Shown one piece after another: positions 1 to 9,021 of a stretch of DNA of 64,000 nt (position 1 is its first letter; every line of letters begins with the position of its first letter). Made by a program: the position numbers and the translations under genes. Below the pieces are notes generated by a model. The model ran no database searches and was not told the DNA's origin. It worked only from the letters and a program-made list of their open reading frames with translations. This DNA comes from Rehmannia glutinosa (Eukaryota > Streptophyta > Magnoliopsida > Lamiales > Orobanchaceae): positions 42,507,335 through 42,571,334 of the forward strand of contig CM071930.1 in the NCBI GenBank assembly GCA_016081115.2. Reading direction: 5' to 3'.

Positions 1-486
1 GTCTCAAAAATGTAATGAGATAGTTTGTTGATAAAAGAAGAGTTCGACCGGTCGCGCAGAGATAAGTTCAAAATGAAATTTCTGCGAAAGTTACACAGGG
101 GGACCGGTCGATGGGGGGTCGACCGGTCGCCCCCTATGTTGACCGGTTGGGGGTGCTCAAAATATGAAACAGAGAGTTTTGTCTTCAAATTGAAACTTCC
201 AGTGCACCTGGTCGACCAGGTCGCCCTCTATTTTCCCTTCCGCCTTTTTTTTTTCGTTTCAAAGCTCAACTCAGTGCGGGTTGCCCTATAGGGTGACCTG
301 GCCGAGAATGAAACATAAATGTTGTCCAATTTTTATCGAAAATAAACTTCAAGAAATACTCCAAAAAATAGTAAAAACATTTTAAATCGATCGGGAGTAT
401 TCAGACAACATTTAGGAACATTATTTTGGTGTAAAAACTCATTTGCACAAAATCATCAAAATCATGATAAAAATATTTTTCTAACA
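1..486 (-). mobile_element. Partial LTR of copia family C, 5' (U3) end of the LTR
   Basis: This matches the U3 end of the two complete family C LTRs at 55860-57286 and 61602-63026. The shared stretch runs from the GACCGGTCG-rich part, through a 'caagaaatactcc' block and 'gggagtatt', to the terminus 'atttttctaaca' at 486. Read on the minus strand the LTR begins TGTTAG at 486. The rest of the LTR lies beyond the left edge of the window. The adjoining sequence (gaagg) does not resemble the PPT seen at 57287, so this is either a solo LTR or the 5' LTR of an element running off the left edge. No coding sequence is present; the ORF at 25-291 is chance reading of LTR sequence. Confidence 0.75.
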
Positions 487-1617
487 GAAGGGGTTTTCTT
501 TCTATGTCTAGATCTCTTGTCCGTGCTTAAAGGATGTCATAATGTTGATTTTGAATTTGTCTATGAGTTTGTAATCAATGTTTAGCTAATCTTTCGGATC
601 TTAGGGTCATAATCAAAACTCGTGGATTCATGTTAAATCTTGATTAATTATTTTCTTAATTGATGCATGCTTTCTATTATATGAATTAGTGCTTATTCAT
701 AATTGCTTTTTATTTGCCGGGAATAAATTGCATGTTATATTTGTTAGTGTGAAATCAAATTCGGACATAAACGGGTGTATCGATTCGGGAGACCTACAAT
801 GTTTTGTGGGGAGTCATTCAATTCATAAATCTTTTAGGAGTTAATAATAGTTGTATCGATTCGGGAGACCTAGAATTGTTATTAATGTACTGTTTATGCA
901 CCGCCCGGGAAGGAAAATAAATTATCTTAGGAATTGAACCCATAGAATTGCATGAATTGGTTTTGAAACTTTAATTGGATTTAATATTGAAGAAACATGT
1001 TGAGATTATGTGCCTAAGGTTGCTCCTGTAGTTGTTGAAAATACTTATGAGGTTCGCAAGTTTATTTCTTTTATTTCTTTATATTCAATTTTATTATAAA
1101 CTTGATATTTGGTCGCTTCAATAAAATTGGAATGCGATGTTATTATAGCCTAAGTGTTTCACATATCAATCCCTGAGGTATATGATCTTGCTTGCCATTA
1201 TTCTATAAACTACACTTTACACTTGCAGTTGTATGATCCAAATATTTTTGGCTAACATATATATTGATATGTCTCCATATAATATCAGTCTATGGAAAAT
1301 ATACGTCTTCCACACAACAAGAAAATATTCTCTCTCCTAAAATTTCTCCAAGGGATTAAGGTGTGCACATCAAAGTGAATAACTCTATTAGTTATTTGCA
1401 CCAACGAGAAATATAGTTCGTGATCTCGTTCGTGGATTGTTCGTGGTTCAACCAATCTACAAGATTCGTTCTTTGTTCGCGATTAAATCAAGAGAAGGCT
1501 TGTAGATGGACTTAATCCTCGACTACATGGATCGACTTGTTCGTTGCAAATTGGTATACACGATCCACTTTATAAATCCAAATATGTGATTTATATTTTG
1601 ACTCATATTTACTAACA
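487..1617 (+). repeat. LTR-like noncoding sequence ending next to a PBS
   Basis: No credible ORF is present. The right end reads 'tttactaaca' at 1617, ends in CA, and is followed three bases later by a tRNA-Met-type primer-binding site. The right part of this stretch is therefore probably the 3' end of a copia LTR. The left boundary is not visible. The stretch contains a 21-bp exact direct repeat (776-796 and 852-872). It resembles neither the Sirevirus LTRs nor the family C LTR of this window, so it would be a further LTR family. The identification rests mainly on the PBS. Confidence 0.45.
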
Positions 1618-1620
1618 AAG

Positions 1621-1633
1621 TGGTATTAGAGCC
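1621..1633 (+). promoter_or_regulatory. Primer-binding site, tRNA-iMet type
   Basis: The sequence TGGTATTAGAGCC differs by one base from TGGTATCAGAGCC, the usual plant copia PBS complementary to the 3' end of initiator tRNA-Met. It follows an LTR-like CA terminus with a 3-bp spacer. It would prime minus-strand DNA synthesis of the element whose LTR ends at 1617. Confidence 0.7.
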
Positions 1634-2098
1634 ATTAGGGCTCATTCTCGCATATTTGATGTTCTTGAGTTTATTCATACATGAGATTTAGTTTTTATTT
1701 TAGAAAAAAATCGAAAAGAATCAGATTTTTATTTTTATATATGCAATATTAGTGTCCAATTGTATATCTCGGAAAGAAGATTAATTTGATATACTATGCA
1801 TTTAAAACAGATTTGAAATGAAAACATTATGTGGATTCAATGTTTTGAGTGAAAAACAAAAACAAACTACATTGGTTTTTGTGGCAAATAAGCGAGAACA
1901 TGTTTGTGCGCTTTTTCTCACAAATTTCGGACTCTGCGTGTTTTTATTTTTTTATAACCGAGATTATATGTTCCCACATGACTAGTCATCGGGGAAACAA
2001 CCCTGACCCCTCAGGAATTGCCCCATGTAAACCGCGAGAATGCACAATGGCTCCCGGTCTCTAATATCCTCAACTATTGCACACAAGGAGTCGTCCCT
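1634..2098. other. Noncoding leader remnant downstream of the PBS
   Basis: About 465 bp follows the PBS. I see no gag-like or other recognisable coding sequence; the 71-codon ORF at 1849-2064 has no recognisable motif. It is probably the truncated leader of the element whose PBS is at 1621, cut off where the Sirevirus LTR scrap begins. Confidence 0.3.
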
Positions 2099-2158
2099 TG
2101 TTGGTAAATTTATGTAATAAATTTTGATGATACCATGTAAAACTTAGATTAGAAAGTT
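2099..2158 (+). mobile_element. 60-bp scrap of a Sirevirus LTR 5' end
   Basis: The sequence runs from 'tgttggtaaattta' to 'agaaagttgg' and includes 'gatgataccatgtaaaact'. It is nearly identical to the start of the Sirevirus LTRs at 33494 and 45984 (and to 17127 read in reverse). It stops abruptly where gypsy integrase sequence begins. The scrap marks a recombination or insertion breakpoint. The gypsy element may have inserted into a Sirevirus LTR, but the LTR at 6665 has its own similar start, so that is not proven. Confidence 0.6.
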
Positions 2159-2860
2159 GGATGGTTCTATTGTTATATAACCGCTTAACCTTATCCTTAT
2201 AAATTTGCGTATTTTCATACGCTTAGTTTCTAAGTTCATCAAGCTCGATAGATGAATTTTTCGCTCGCCCCTAGCCGCTTTAAGTTCAAAGTTTGCCGCT
2301 TTTATTGCCCAATATTCCTTGTGCCACTTCGACCGCAAATTACACGATTTTTCATAAACTAGTCTATAAGGACTCATTCTAAGGCCGTTTCATATGTTGT
2401 TATGTATGCCCATAGTGCGTCATTTAATTTGATAGCCCAATCCTTCTTAGTGGGATTCTTGTCTTCTCCAAAATTCCGTTTATTTGTTTGTTTGTCGTCT
2501 CTCCACTTGTCGGTGTTTTTAGAACGATAAGATGTTGCTATTATATCTATGATTCCATATATTTTTCTTCATCGATTTCTCAAACAACTTGTTTGCGATA
2601 TTTTCCCCTACGCTAATGATAGCCCTAGAAATCCAAACTTGCTTAATATATTTTCCTCGCACAAAGTTGATGATAATATTACATCAAAAGTCCTTGTGAG
2701 GATTGCCTCAACCCACCGACACATAATGACATCAACAAGAATATATTTAAAACCATGGGACGTAGGAAATAGGACCCATAAAATTAATTCCCCACACATC
2801 AAAGATTTCAACTACCAAATTATTATTAAGAGGCATCTCATTCCTCCTACTAATACTTCC
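2144..2860 (-). pseudogene. Gypsy integrase, core end and C-terminal part, broken
   Basis: The ORF at 2144-2377 contains GMSPYRLVYEKSCNL, the segment after the integrase core in plant gypsy elements that normally precedes an AYWA block; here KEYWAIKA follows. Further upstream in the gene, 2608-2811 reads HGFKYILVDVIMCRWVEAI, corresponding to the core around the first catalytic Asp of DDE integrases. The pieces lie in different frames and are separated by stops, so no functional integrase can be made. In life this enzyme would insert the element's cDNA into host DNA. Nothing in 2860-3850 is clearly readable, though the expected HHCC zinc finger and the link to RNase H would lie there. Confidence 0.75.
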
Positions 2861-3857
2861 AGGATCTTTGGCATCTATCACATGTAACTCCGTAGTTATG
2901 TGCATATTTGAACAATAATGGCCAATACAAAGCAGATTGGAGAACCTTGAAGGCTGTTTTACGGCCTACAAAGTGCCATCATAGTGCATTTTATGGCTAA
3001 AGGCCTAGACATCGTTCTGCTCGTCTTCAGGAATGCATCTACGGATAATTTCATCTTTACGAATTCTAAACAAATATGGTTCATCCCAAAAGTAAACCTA
3101 CAAGTAGATAAAAATCTTTTCTTTTACTGAAATGAAAGGTTAGCTCTAACAACTCCACATGCAAGATAATTCACAATATCGGCATACCAAGAAATTGAAG
3201 TAACCTCAAAAAACTATTCATGGGGAAAGAATCAATTATGTGCCCATGTCTGTGATATGCAAGGGTAAGACGAGTCAAGTGGTCAACAACCAATAATTGT
3301 TTTACACAAGAGGATTAAGATTATGAGTAATAAACTAACATTAAGTCTGCGATGAAATTAACTAAAGTATGTGATCTTAAATTATAACATCACTAATGCA
3401 ACCCAAAACATTTATAATTTGACAATCTTAACATGCCCAACCACACGAACTTTCACAACCCAAAAATACGTGACAGAAGTGATATCATCTTTGATACGTA
3501 TTTTGTATAGTGCTTCAATTAGAAAAATTCTGATTCAACATCTCTTACTAGTAAATATTTTTCAAATTCACGTCTCCCTAGTCTTTAAGTCTTTAATTGA
3601 CTTTACCAAACAAGCTATGTTTCTCGATAAAGTTTTTTTTGTTTTTTTATTCATTTCTTAATTTAGAGTTTTTATTTTTATTTTAAATAAGAAAATGTCA
3701 TGATGTTTGATTAGATTCAAACCTTCATATTTCCAAAATGTTAGAATAATTAACTCTTAAACTATATATAGGTTTAACATGCCATTTATAAATATAATTT
3801 ATATACTTTATATCTTTTATTTCGATATTAAATTCTTGCAACATTAAAATTCACCGA
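2861..3857 (-). other. Unreadable linker between gypsy RNase H and integrase
   Basis: By position this is the integrase zinc-finger and linker region of the gypsy copy. It is AT-rich and full of stops on the minus strand. The plus-strand ORF at 3371-3661 has no recognisable motif and I treat it as chance. I see no separate insertion. Confidence 0.3.
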
Positions 3858-4080
3858 ATTAGCCTAGGTTTAGCGTGTGGCTTACTCAACAAATATTGCA
3901 AGGCAGCGTGATCACTTTGAATAATTACCTTAGACCCAACAATGTAAGATCTAAATTTATCCAAGGCAAACACTACAACCAATAGCTCGTTTTCAGTGGT
4001 AGTGTAATTTACTTGTGCATAAGTGAGAGTGAAACTAGCATAGTGAATTATATGGAGCAGTTTATCAATTTGTTGGCCTA
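3858..4080 (-). pseudogene. Gypsy RNase H fragment
   Basis: The reverse complement reads as YAQVNYTTTENELLVVVFAL, then KFRSYIVGSKVIIQSDHAA and QYLLSKPHAKPR. This is the plant gypsy RNase H block: the Glu of the TTENELLVV helix and the Asp of the SDHAAL strand are visible. It is not in one open frame with the RT at 4350 and is short of the usual domain length. It would remove the RNA strand during cDNA synthesis. Confidence 0.8.
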
Positions 4081-4349
4081 GAACGGTCCTACAACATGAT
4101 TAGACGCATCACACATAATTTCAAAAGGCAAGGACCAATAAGGGGACAACAACCACAAAAGTAGTAATCAGTCTAATTCAATGTGTTAAAAGCATGTAAC
4201 ATTTTTCATCAAATTCAAAAGGGGCATCTTGTGCAAGTAATTTACAAAAGGATTGACTTATCTTGGAAAAATCCTTAAAAACCTCCTATAGAAACCAACA
4301 TGCCCAAGAAAACTCCTAATGCCCTTAAAATTCATAGGGGGGCCAATTT

Positions 4350-5180
4350 TTAAATAATATCAATTTTAGCCTTGTCAACCTCAATTCCCTCTTTAGAAAC
4401 CACATGGCCTAAAATAATTCCGCTTGTCACCATAAAATGACCTTTTTCCCAACTTAAGGTTAAATTGCATTCAATACATCGTCCTAGAACTTTAACCAAT
4501 TTATTGAGACAATCAGAATAAGAGGACCCAAACAAAGAAAAATAATCGATAAATACCTCAATAAAGTCCTCCACCATGTCAGAGAAAATTGAAAACATAC
4601 ACCATTGAAAAGTCGTCAGTGCATTGCAAATCCCAAATGACATCCGTCGGAATGCGAAAGTCCCAACCGGGCAAGTGAAAGTAGTTTTTGCTTGAACCTC
4701 CAGTGTGATGGCCACTTGATAATAACTGACAAACCATCCAAAAAGCAATAGAAGCTATGTCCTGCAAGTTTGTCAAGCATCTGATCAATAAAGGGGAGGG
4801 GGCAGTGATCTTTATTTGTAGCAGCATTCAAATTTGTATAATCTATGTACATGCTCCACCTAGTCGTGGTCCTAGTGCAAATAATTTCACCTTTTTCATT
4901 TTCTATAATTGTTATCCCACTTTTCTTTGATACAACATGCACTGGACTCACCCATTGGCTCGGCTAGGAGTTTCAATACCTCTTTCTTCACTACTTCCAT
5001 CATAACGAGGTTCATACTCCTTTGAGCTTCTCTATTAGGCTTAGCTCCCCCTTCTATAATGATTCTATGCATGCACATAGAGGGGCTAATCCCTTTGATA
5101 TCACTCAACCCCCAACCTATCACATTCTTGAATTTTCTAAGTACCGCCAACAATTCTCCATCTTCTTCTTTAGAAAGCAC
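4350..5180 (-). pseudogene. Gypsy reverse transcriptase, frameshifted
   Basis: Three overlapping frames together cover the RT: 4896-5180 (upstream segment, with LKLLAEPMGES), 4616-4951 (SPVHVVSKKSGITIIENEKG, MYIDYTNLNAATNKDHCPLPF) and 4350-4748 (FTCPVGTFAFRRMSFGICNA, then the catalytic region). The active-site motif, normally F-hydrophobic-DD-FS in this group, reads FIDYFSLFGSS, so the second catalytic Asp is replaced by Tyr. With the two frame changes this copy is dead. The order relative to the protease and RNase H fits gypsy pol. Confidence 0.85.
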
Positions 5181-5511
5181 GACAGAGATAATTACTGGCT
5201 TCTGCCCACCTTCTTCTTAAAACATATAATTCAAATAGTTAGGGAGTTCTTTCAACTCAAGTTTTTGTCGGGGTTTATTTTCTATATCCTCTATCACAAA
5301 AATTCCATCCCACCCCTTCGTTTAGGTCTTGCCCATATGTCTTCCATGACGTCAAAAATATCATATTGTTCAACAAATAAAGTATCAAGACTATAATCAT
5401 GAAAAAAAATGTACTTTTGATAGCTTCATCAATGAAATCAATGAAAGAGCAATTTTCAAGTGACGCATGCAAGGGGATAGGGTTAGTGTCAAAAATCAAA
5501 AAAGTTACAGT

Positions 5512-6027
5512 TTAAACACGCACAATCATAGTCATGCATCCATTTTTAACATCAATAAGTGTTTGCGTGGTGGCCATAAATGGGCGGCCCAACATAAGTG
5601 TGTGCTCATTACCATGATTCTCCACTTCTCCTACTTTTAAGGCAACAAAATCAACAGGAACAATGAGACCACCCACTTTTACCAAAGTATCTTCCACAAT
5701 ACCTTTAGGATACCTAACGGACCTATCATCAAGTTGAAGACACATTCTAGTGGACGTCAAGTCCCATAAATCAAGTTGCTTAAAAATAGAATAAGACATC
5801 AAGTTAATACCAACACCCAAATCGAACATCCGAGATGTTTTTTTTACCATTTCCCATTGCAATTTTAATAACAAAACTACCTTTGTCTCGATGTTTAGGA
5901 GGCAACTGGTGCCAAAGAAATCACTCGCTACTTCCGAAACTATTACCTTTTTGTTGTCCCAAAACTTCTTCTTGCTGGATGCGAGTTCTTTAAAAATCAA
6001 CATATGCTGGCACGTTTCTAATAACAT
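5512..6027 (-). pseudogene. Gypsy aspartic protease region
   Basis: An open frame of 171 codons. The retropepsin-like active site, usually DLGAS or DLGASI, appears as FDLGVGINLMSYSIF; the Asp is kept. Downstream, HTLMLGRPFMATTQTLIDV is the second conserved strand (the ILGRPF-type motif). The enzyme would cut the Gag-Pol polyprotein. The change around the active-site Ser, together with the broken neighbours, argues against function. The 5275-5499 frame just beyond it carries only linker sequence to RT. Confidence 0.75.
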
Positions 6028-6660
6028 CTAGCAGAGGTAAATTAACATTAACCTTATATAACATGTTAAAGAAAATCCAAGAACCACTTATCCTGTATTT
6101 TGATCCTAAGACGACTTGGGAAAGGAATATGAGGTTTGCAGGGATTGTCGGTTTTGTGCAAGACAGATCCCTTACTCGTCTCTTCTTCTTTTGGCTTATC
6201 TTTCGAATCCTGGGCCTTCGTAATGTCATCTTCACCTTCAGGGTTAGTAACATGGTGACGACTTGGGTTTGTTCTGATTGGCTGGGTAGCTTCCCCTTAT
6301 TAGCCACATGTTGAGCGATTTCACCGACTTGAGTGGCTAATTGACCAACTTGAGTCTCAATATGCTTAACCAAGGCTTCTATAGATTCAAACCGTTGATT
6401 GTTGGCCTCTTGAGTTTTCTTGCTAACTTGGATAAATAAACTCAAGCTTTCTTCAATAGATGGAGGTCGTGATTGGTTTGATGGTTGTCCTTATGGTTGC
6501 GGCGGCCACGAACAAATATGAGATGGATTTTGTGAATTTCTCCAACTAAAGTTTGGTGATTCCACCAACTTATGTTGTAGGTCCGAGAGAAAGGATCATT
6601 ACGAGGCCATTGTTGACATCCTTAGATAACATTAACATCCTCATCATGTTGCTCAAGGAC
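5990..6660 (-). pseudogene. Gypsy Gag C-terminal fragment
   Basis: The frame at 5990-6445 has a heptad-like segment (ESIEALVKHIETQVGQLATQVGEIAQHVANKG), typical of the part of plant gypsy Gag just before the protease, followed by a Lys/Arg-rich stretch. The end of this frame (LLDVIRNVPAYVDF) overlaps the protease frame and belongs to the protease-proximal linker. The N-terminal half of Gag and any 5' LTR have been lost at the 6660 breakpoint. Confidence 0.6.
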
Positions 6661-6664
6661 AACA

Positions 6665-8028
6665 TTACAAAAGTATTATAATATTAGCGCATTTTGATGA
6701 TCATCATTCAAAAAAAATCGACTGACATTTGAGTGGCAGCTGAGTAAAGTGAAGTCAAGTCTCAGTCAAGTGGCAGAAAGTTGTCTCAGTCAGCAGACTG
6801 ACAGCTGAGTCACTCCCAGATAAGTAGAGTTGACTGACTAGGGGGTTATGCAGCAAAAGGGATCCTAGAAAAATGAAGAGATATGTTGTCAAGCAAAGTC
6901 AAAAGTTTGTTGAAAGTAAGTATGTGTCAGACTCCCATCCTTAAAGTTGTTTTGCTGAAAGAGTGCAAAGAGCAAGGAACCAATAGGATGTCCTGAAAAT
7001 CTGTAGAGTTTAAGGAAAGGCTGCAGAGCATTAAATTCAAGGATCAGTCTACATCAAAGCATCATGACAAGATAAGCCAACAACCTCAAAGTGTAGTTTG
7101 AATAATACATCTATCTCTTTAACGAATATATTTTTCAAACAAGCACTATAAAAAGGCTGAGGAATACAAGAGAGAAGACACTTATGCAATCAGAGACACA
7201 CAAGAGAAATCAAGCAATCTGAGCATAATACTCTCGAGCATTCAATACTATCCTGAAGCCTAAAACTCGAAGGAAATTAATCCAACACACTTAGTGAAGG
7301 AAAGACAACTTCAAACTATTGAAAAGTAAAACTTGTGTAAAGAACAAGGGGTCTACACATCCAGAGTTGAAGGAAGTGTAGTGAGGTTCCAGTTCGAACC
7401 AAGAGCTTTGGACTTATTGGAGGGTTGTGTGAACAAATCCGGAGTCTAAAGGAGCTGAAGTAGCAAGAAAGTTGTTTTGTGAATAAGCTGAGTTCCAAAA
7501 GCAAAGTCATCTGTGTGATCAAGGCCTAACTTGGACTGTCACCAATTTGTAACAAAGTTACCGTTGCATTAGTAGATTCCTCCAGGGTTGGAGAATAATG
7601 GATTAGAGGAATTACCCCATCCTCGAACCACTATAAAAATTGATTTATGTCATTTGCATTCAACACTTTACTTTCTTGCATATCTATATTGTCATCTGCT
7701 ATATTCGCCTAAGTCAACTAATAATAACTAAGCTTAAAACAAGTGTTGAAAAACGTATTCAAAACAAAGGGTGAAAGTCTTCCGCTGTAAAAACCAAGTC
7801 TACTGAATTTTTAAGGAGTTAACCGAATCTGTTGAGCTATCTTAACAACAGCTTAGTCGAGTTTGTTGAGTGGCTAACTCAACTGTGAAGGTAAACTAAG
7901 CTGTCCACCAAGGACCCAACTGACTTGTGACTTAACTCTGATTTAAAAAGACTAATCGAAAAGTGGGTAAAGTCTATTCAACCTCCCCTCCCTTCTAGAC
8001 TTTACACTCTCACCCCTTGGGACCTACA
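6665..8028 (+). mobile_element. Sirevirus-type LTR, divergent copy
   Basis: The right end (CTACA at 8028, preceded by 'cctcccctcccttctagac') and many internal blocks match the LTRs at 33494 and 45984. Shared blocks include the TATA region 'cactataaaaaggctgagg', 'caaggggtctaca', 'gtagattcctccagggttgg' and 'aattaccccatcctcgaacc'. It differs from both Sireviruses here, so it is a separate subfamily. The left edge is unclear: 'ttttgatgatcatc' at 6687 resembles the LTR start, which puts the true start a few bases to tens of bases upstream. A PBS follows, so it is a 5' LTR, but no Sirevirus gag follows it. Confidence 0.75.
7147..7154 (+). promoter_or_regulatory. TATA box of the Sirevirus-type LTR
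   Basis: TATAAAAA lies inside a block (cactataaaaaggctgagg) that is conserved in all five Sirevirus-type LTRs of this window, at the same relative place. It is the likely core promoter of the LTR, with transcription starting a few tens of bases downstream. Confidence 0.6.
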
Positions 8029-8030
8029 AG

Positions 8031-8044
8031 TGGTATCAGAGCAC
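8031..8044 (+). promoter_or_regulatory. Primer-binding site, tRNA-iMet type
   Basis: TGGTATCAGAGCAC, two bases after the LTR terminus at 8028, is an intact initiator-tRNA-Met PBS. It confirms the orientation and the exact end of the LTR. Confidence 0.8.
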
Positions 8045-8100
8045 GTCACGAGTTTGAATTCACTTGGAAGCACTCTGCACTAGAGGTTGCCAATAGCAGT

Positions 8101-8332
8101 GGAACTGAGATGTTGGCGCAACAGAGGTAAATGGACCAAAACTGAAGGTAGGTTGCCAGGTGGCCGGAACTAAAGTAAAAATGGACTAGAACTGAAGGCG
8201 TAGGTTGCTTGGTGGCCAGAACTGAGATGTTGGCGCAGTGGGGGTAAACGGACCTGAACTGAAGGTAGGTTGCCAGGTGCTCAGAACTAAGGTAAATGGA
8301 CTGGAACTGAAGGTGTAGGTTGCTGGGTGGCC
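8101..8332 (+). repeat. Tandem repeat, about 116-bp period, two copies
   Basis: The unit has two related halves: a 65-bp part (8101-8165 and 8218-8282) starting '[g/a]gaactgagatgttggcgca', and a 50-52-bp part (8166-8217 and 8283-8332) starting '[g/a]gaacta'. The halves share 'gaactgaaggt' and 'taggttgc', so the array grew from a shorter ancestor by two rounds of duplication. It sits between a PBS and a PPT-like tract, in the place of an internal domain, and has no ORF. Confidence 0.8.
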
Positions 8333-8442
8333 GGAACTGAGAGGCTAGAGTACGACGCTTGAACTGAAGAAGTTGGCGTTAGAACTGAGGAAGTTTGGTG
8401 GGCGGAGGTTGCCAAGCGAGCTAAGATCTTTGACAGTCTTTG

Positions 8443-8453
8443 GGAGGGGGATT
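8443..8453 (+). promoter_or_regulatory. Polypurine tract
   Basis: The sequence 'gggaggggga' lies immediately before TGTTGGGC at 8454, the start of the 5S-bearing LTR. It would prime plus-strand DNA synthesis of that element. Confidence 0.5.
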
Positions 8454-8788
8454 GTTGGGCTTTGGTTCAACATCCTGCCTGCAATGGGCTTTAAAAGAGG
8501 CACGAGGCATGGCCCGTGAATCAAACTCATGAGAAATGGATTGCATAGTTAAAGGAGAGCTTAAAGGATTTGATATAGACTACCTATACCAACAGATGCA
8601 TCTTCTTTTCTGGTGCCCATTACATAGAAACTCTAAGGTAAAGGTGCTTGGCCTGGAGTAGACATGGGATGGGTGACCTCTTGGGAAGTTTTTCAGGGAG
8701 CGCGTGAGTTTGGACAAAGCATGACGGAAAAGACTCGTGTTAGTTTGTGGGGACAGTTGTCAATCCGGGTAGCGCTAGAGGTCCAACA
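8454..8788 (+). mobile_element. 3' LTR of a Cassandra-like TRIM carrying 5S-derived sequence
   Basis: About 335 bp begins TGTTGG and ends CCAACA, so the ends are inverted and of the TG...CA type. A PPT precedes it and it contains a 5S-like segment. Short LTRs with 5S sequence are the hallmark of Cassandra TRIMs, which are noncoding and use the proteins of other elements. The part before the LTR may be its short internal domain. The 3' end of the LTR is an inference from the inverted ends, and a matching 5' LTR is not visible in the window. Confidence 0.5.
8612..8694 (+). pseudogene. 5S rRNA-derived sequence inside an LTR
   Basis: 'aactctaaggtaaaggtgcttgg' and 'gggatgggtgacctcttgggaag' match the middle and 3' parts of plant 5S rRNA, including the region of the internal Pol III control box (GGATGGGTGACC). 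The 5' third is degenerate and there is no clean terminator. I read it as a 5S-derived LTR segment, not a working 5S gene. Whether the internal promoter is still active cannot be told from the sequence. Confidence 0.7.
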
Positions 8789-8833
8789 CAGGTCAAAAGA
8801 GATCTTGAAACTATGTGAGTTGCAAGAGCCTTA

Positions 8834-8851
8834 GGAGACGCTCATTTCTTT
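8834..8851. repeat. LINE target-site duplication, left copy
   Basis: The sequence ggagacgctcAtttcttt recurs at 14235-14252 with one base changed (A to G). The two copies bracket the LINE exactly and show that it inserted by target-primed reverse transcription. Confidence 0.8.
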
Positions 8852-9021
8852 TTTTTGGATGAAATGTGAATAATATATATCATCGCAAATGTACAAAATA
8901 ATCTGGGCATACCCAGATGATTACAACACAATGGGACTAAATGTCCCTAAAAGGCTAGTACAGCTTGATGGTTAATACATGCCATTTACACACAACAAAC
9001 AAAACCAAAAATGCAATAGAG

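Larger units (their letters stand above)
2159..6660 (-). mobile_element. Decayed Ty3/gypsy gag-pol without LTRs
   Basis: Read on the minus strand, this block holds, in order from 6660 downwards, the end of gag, an aspartic protease, reverse transcriptase, RNase H and integrase. Integrase lying after RNase H is the Ty3/gypsy order. Wording of the RT and integrase (for example GMSPYRLVYEK and FIDQMLDKLAGHSFYCFLDG) is typical of plant gypsy elements. All domains have stops and frameshifts. Neither LTR is present: the 5' side is cut by a Sirevirus-type LTR near 6665 and the 3' side stops at 2158. It is an old truncated copy. Confidence 0.85.

Noticed and set aside
2549..2887. 112-codon plus-strand ORF
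   Set aside because: It is antisense to the gypsy integrase core, which is readable on the minus strand (HGFKYILVDV...WVEAI).
8612..8694. A functional 5S rRNA gene
   Set aside because: The 5' third is degenerate, no tandem 5S spacer or terminator is present, and it lies within an LTR.
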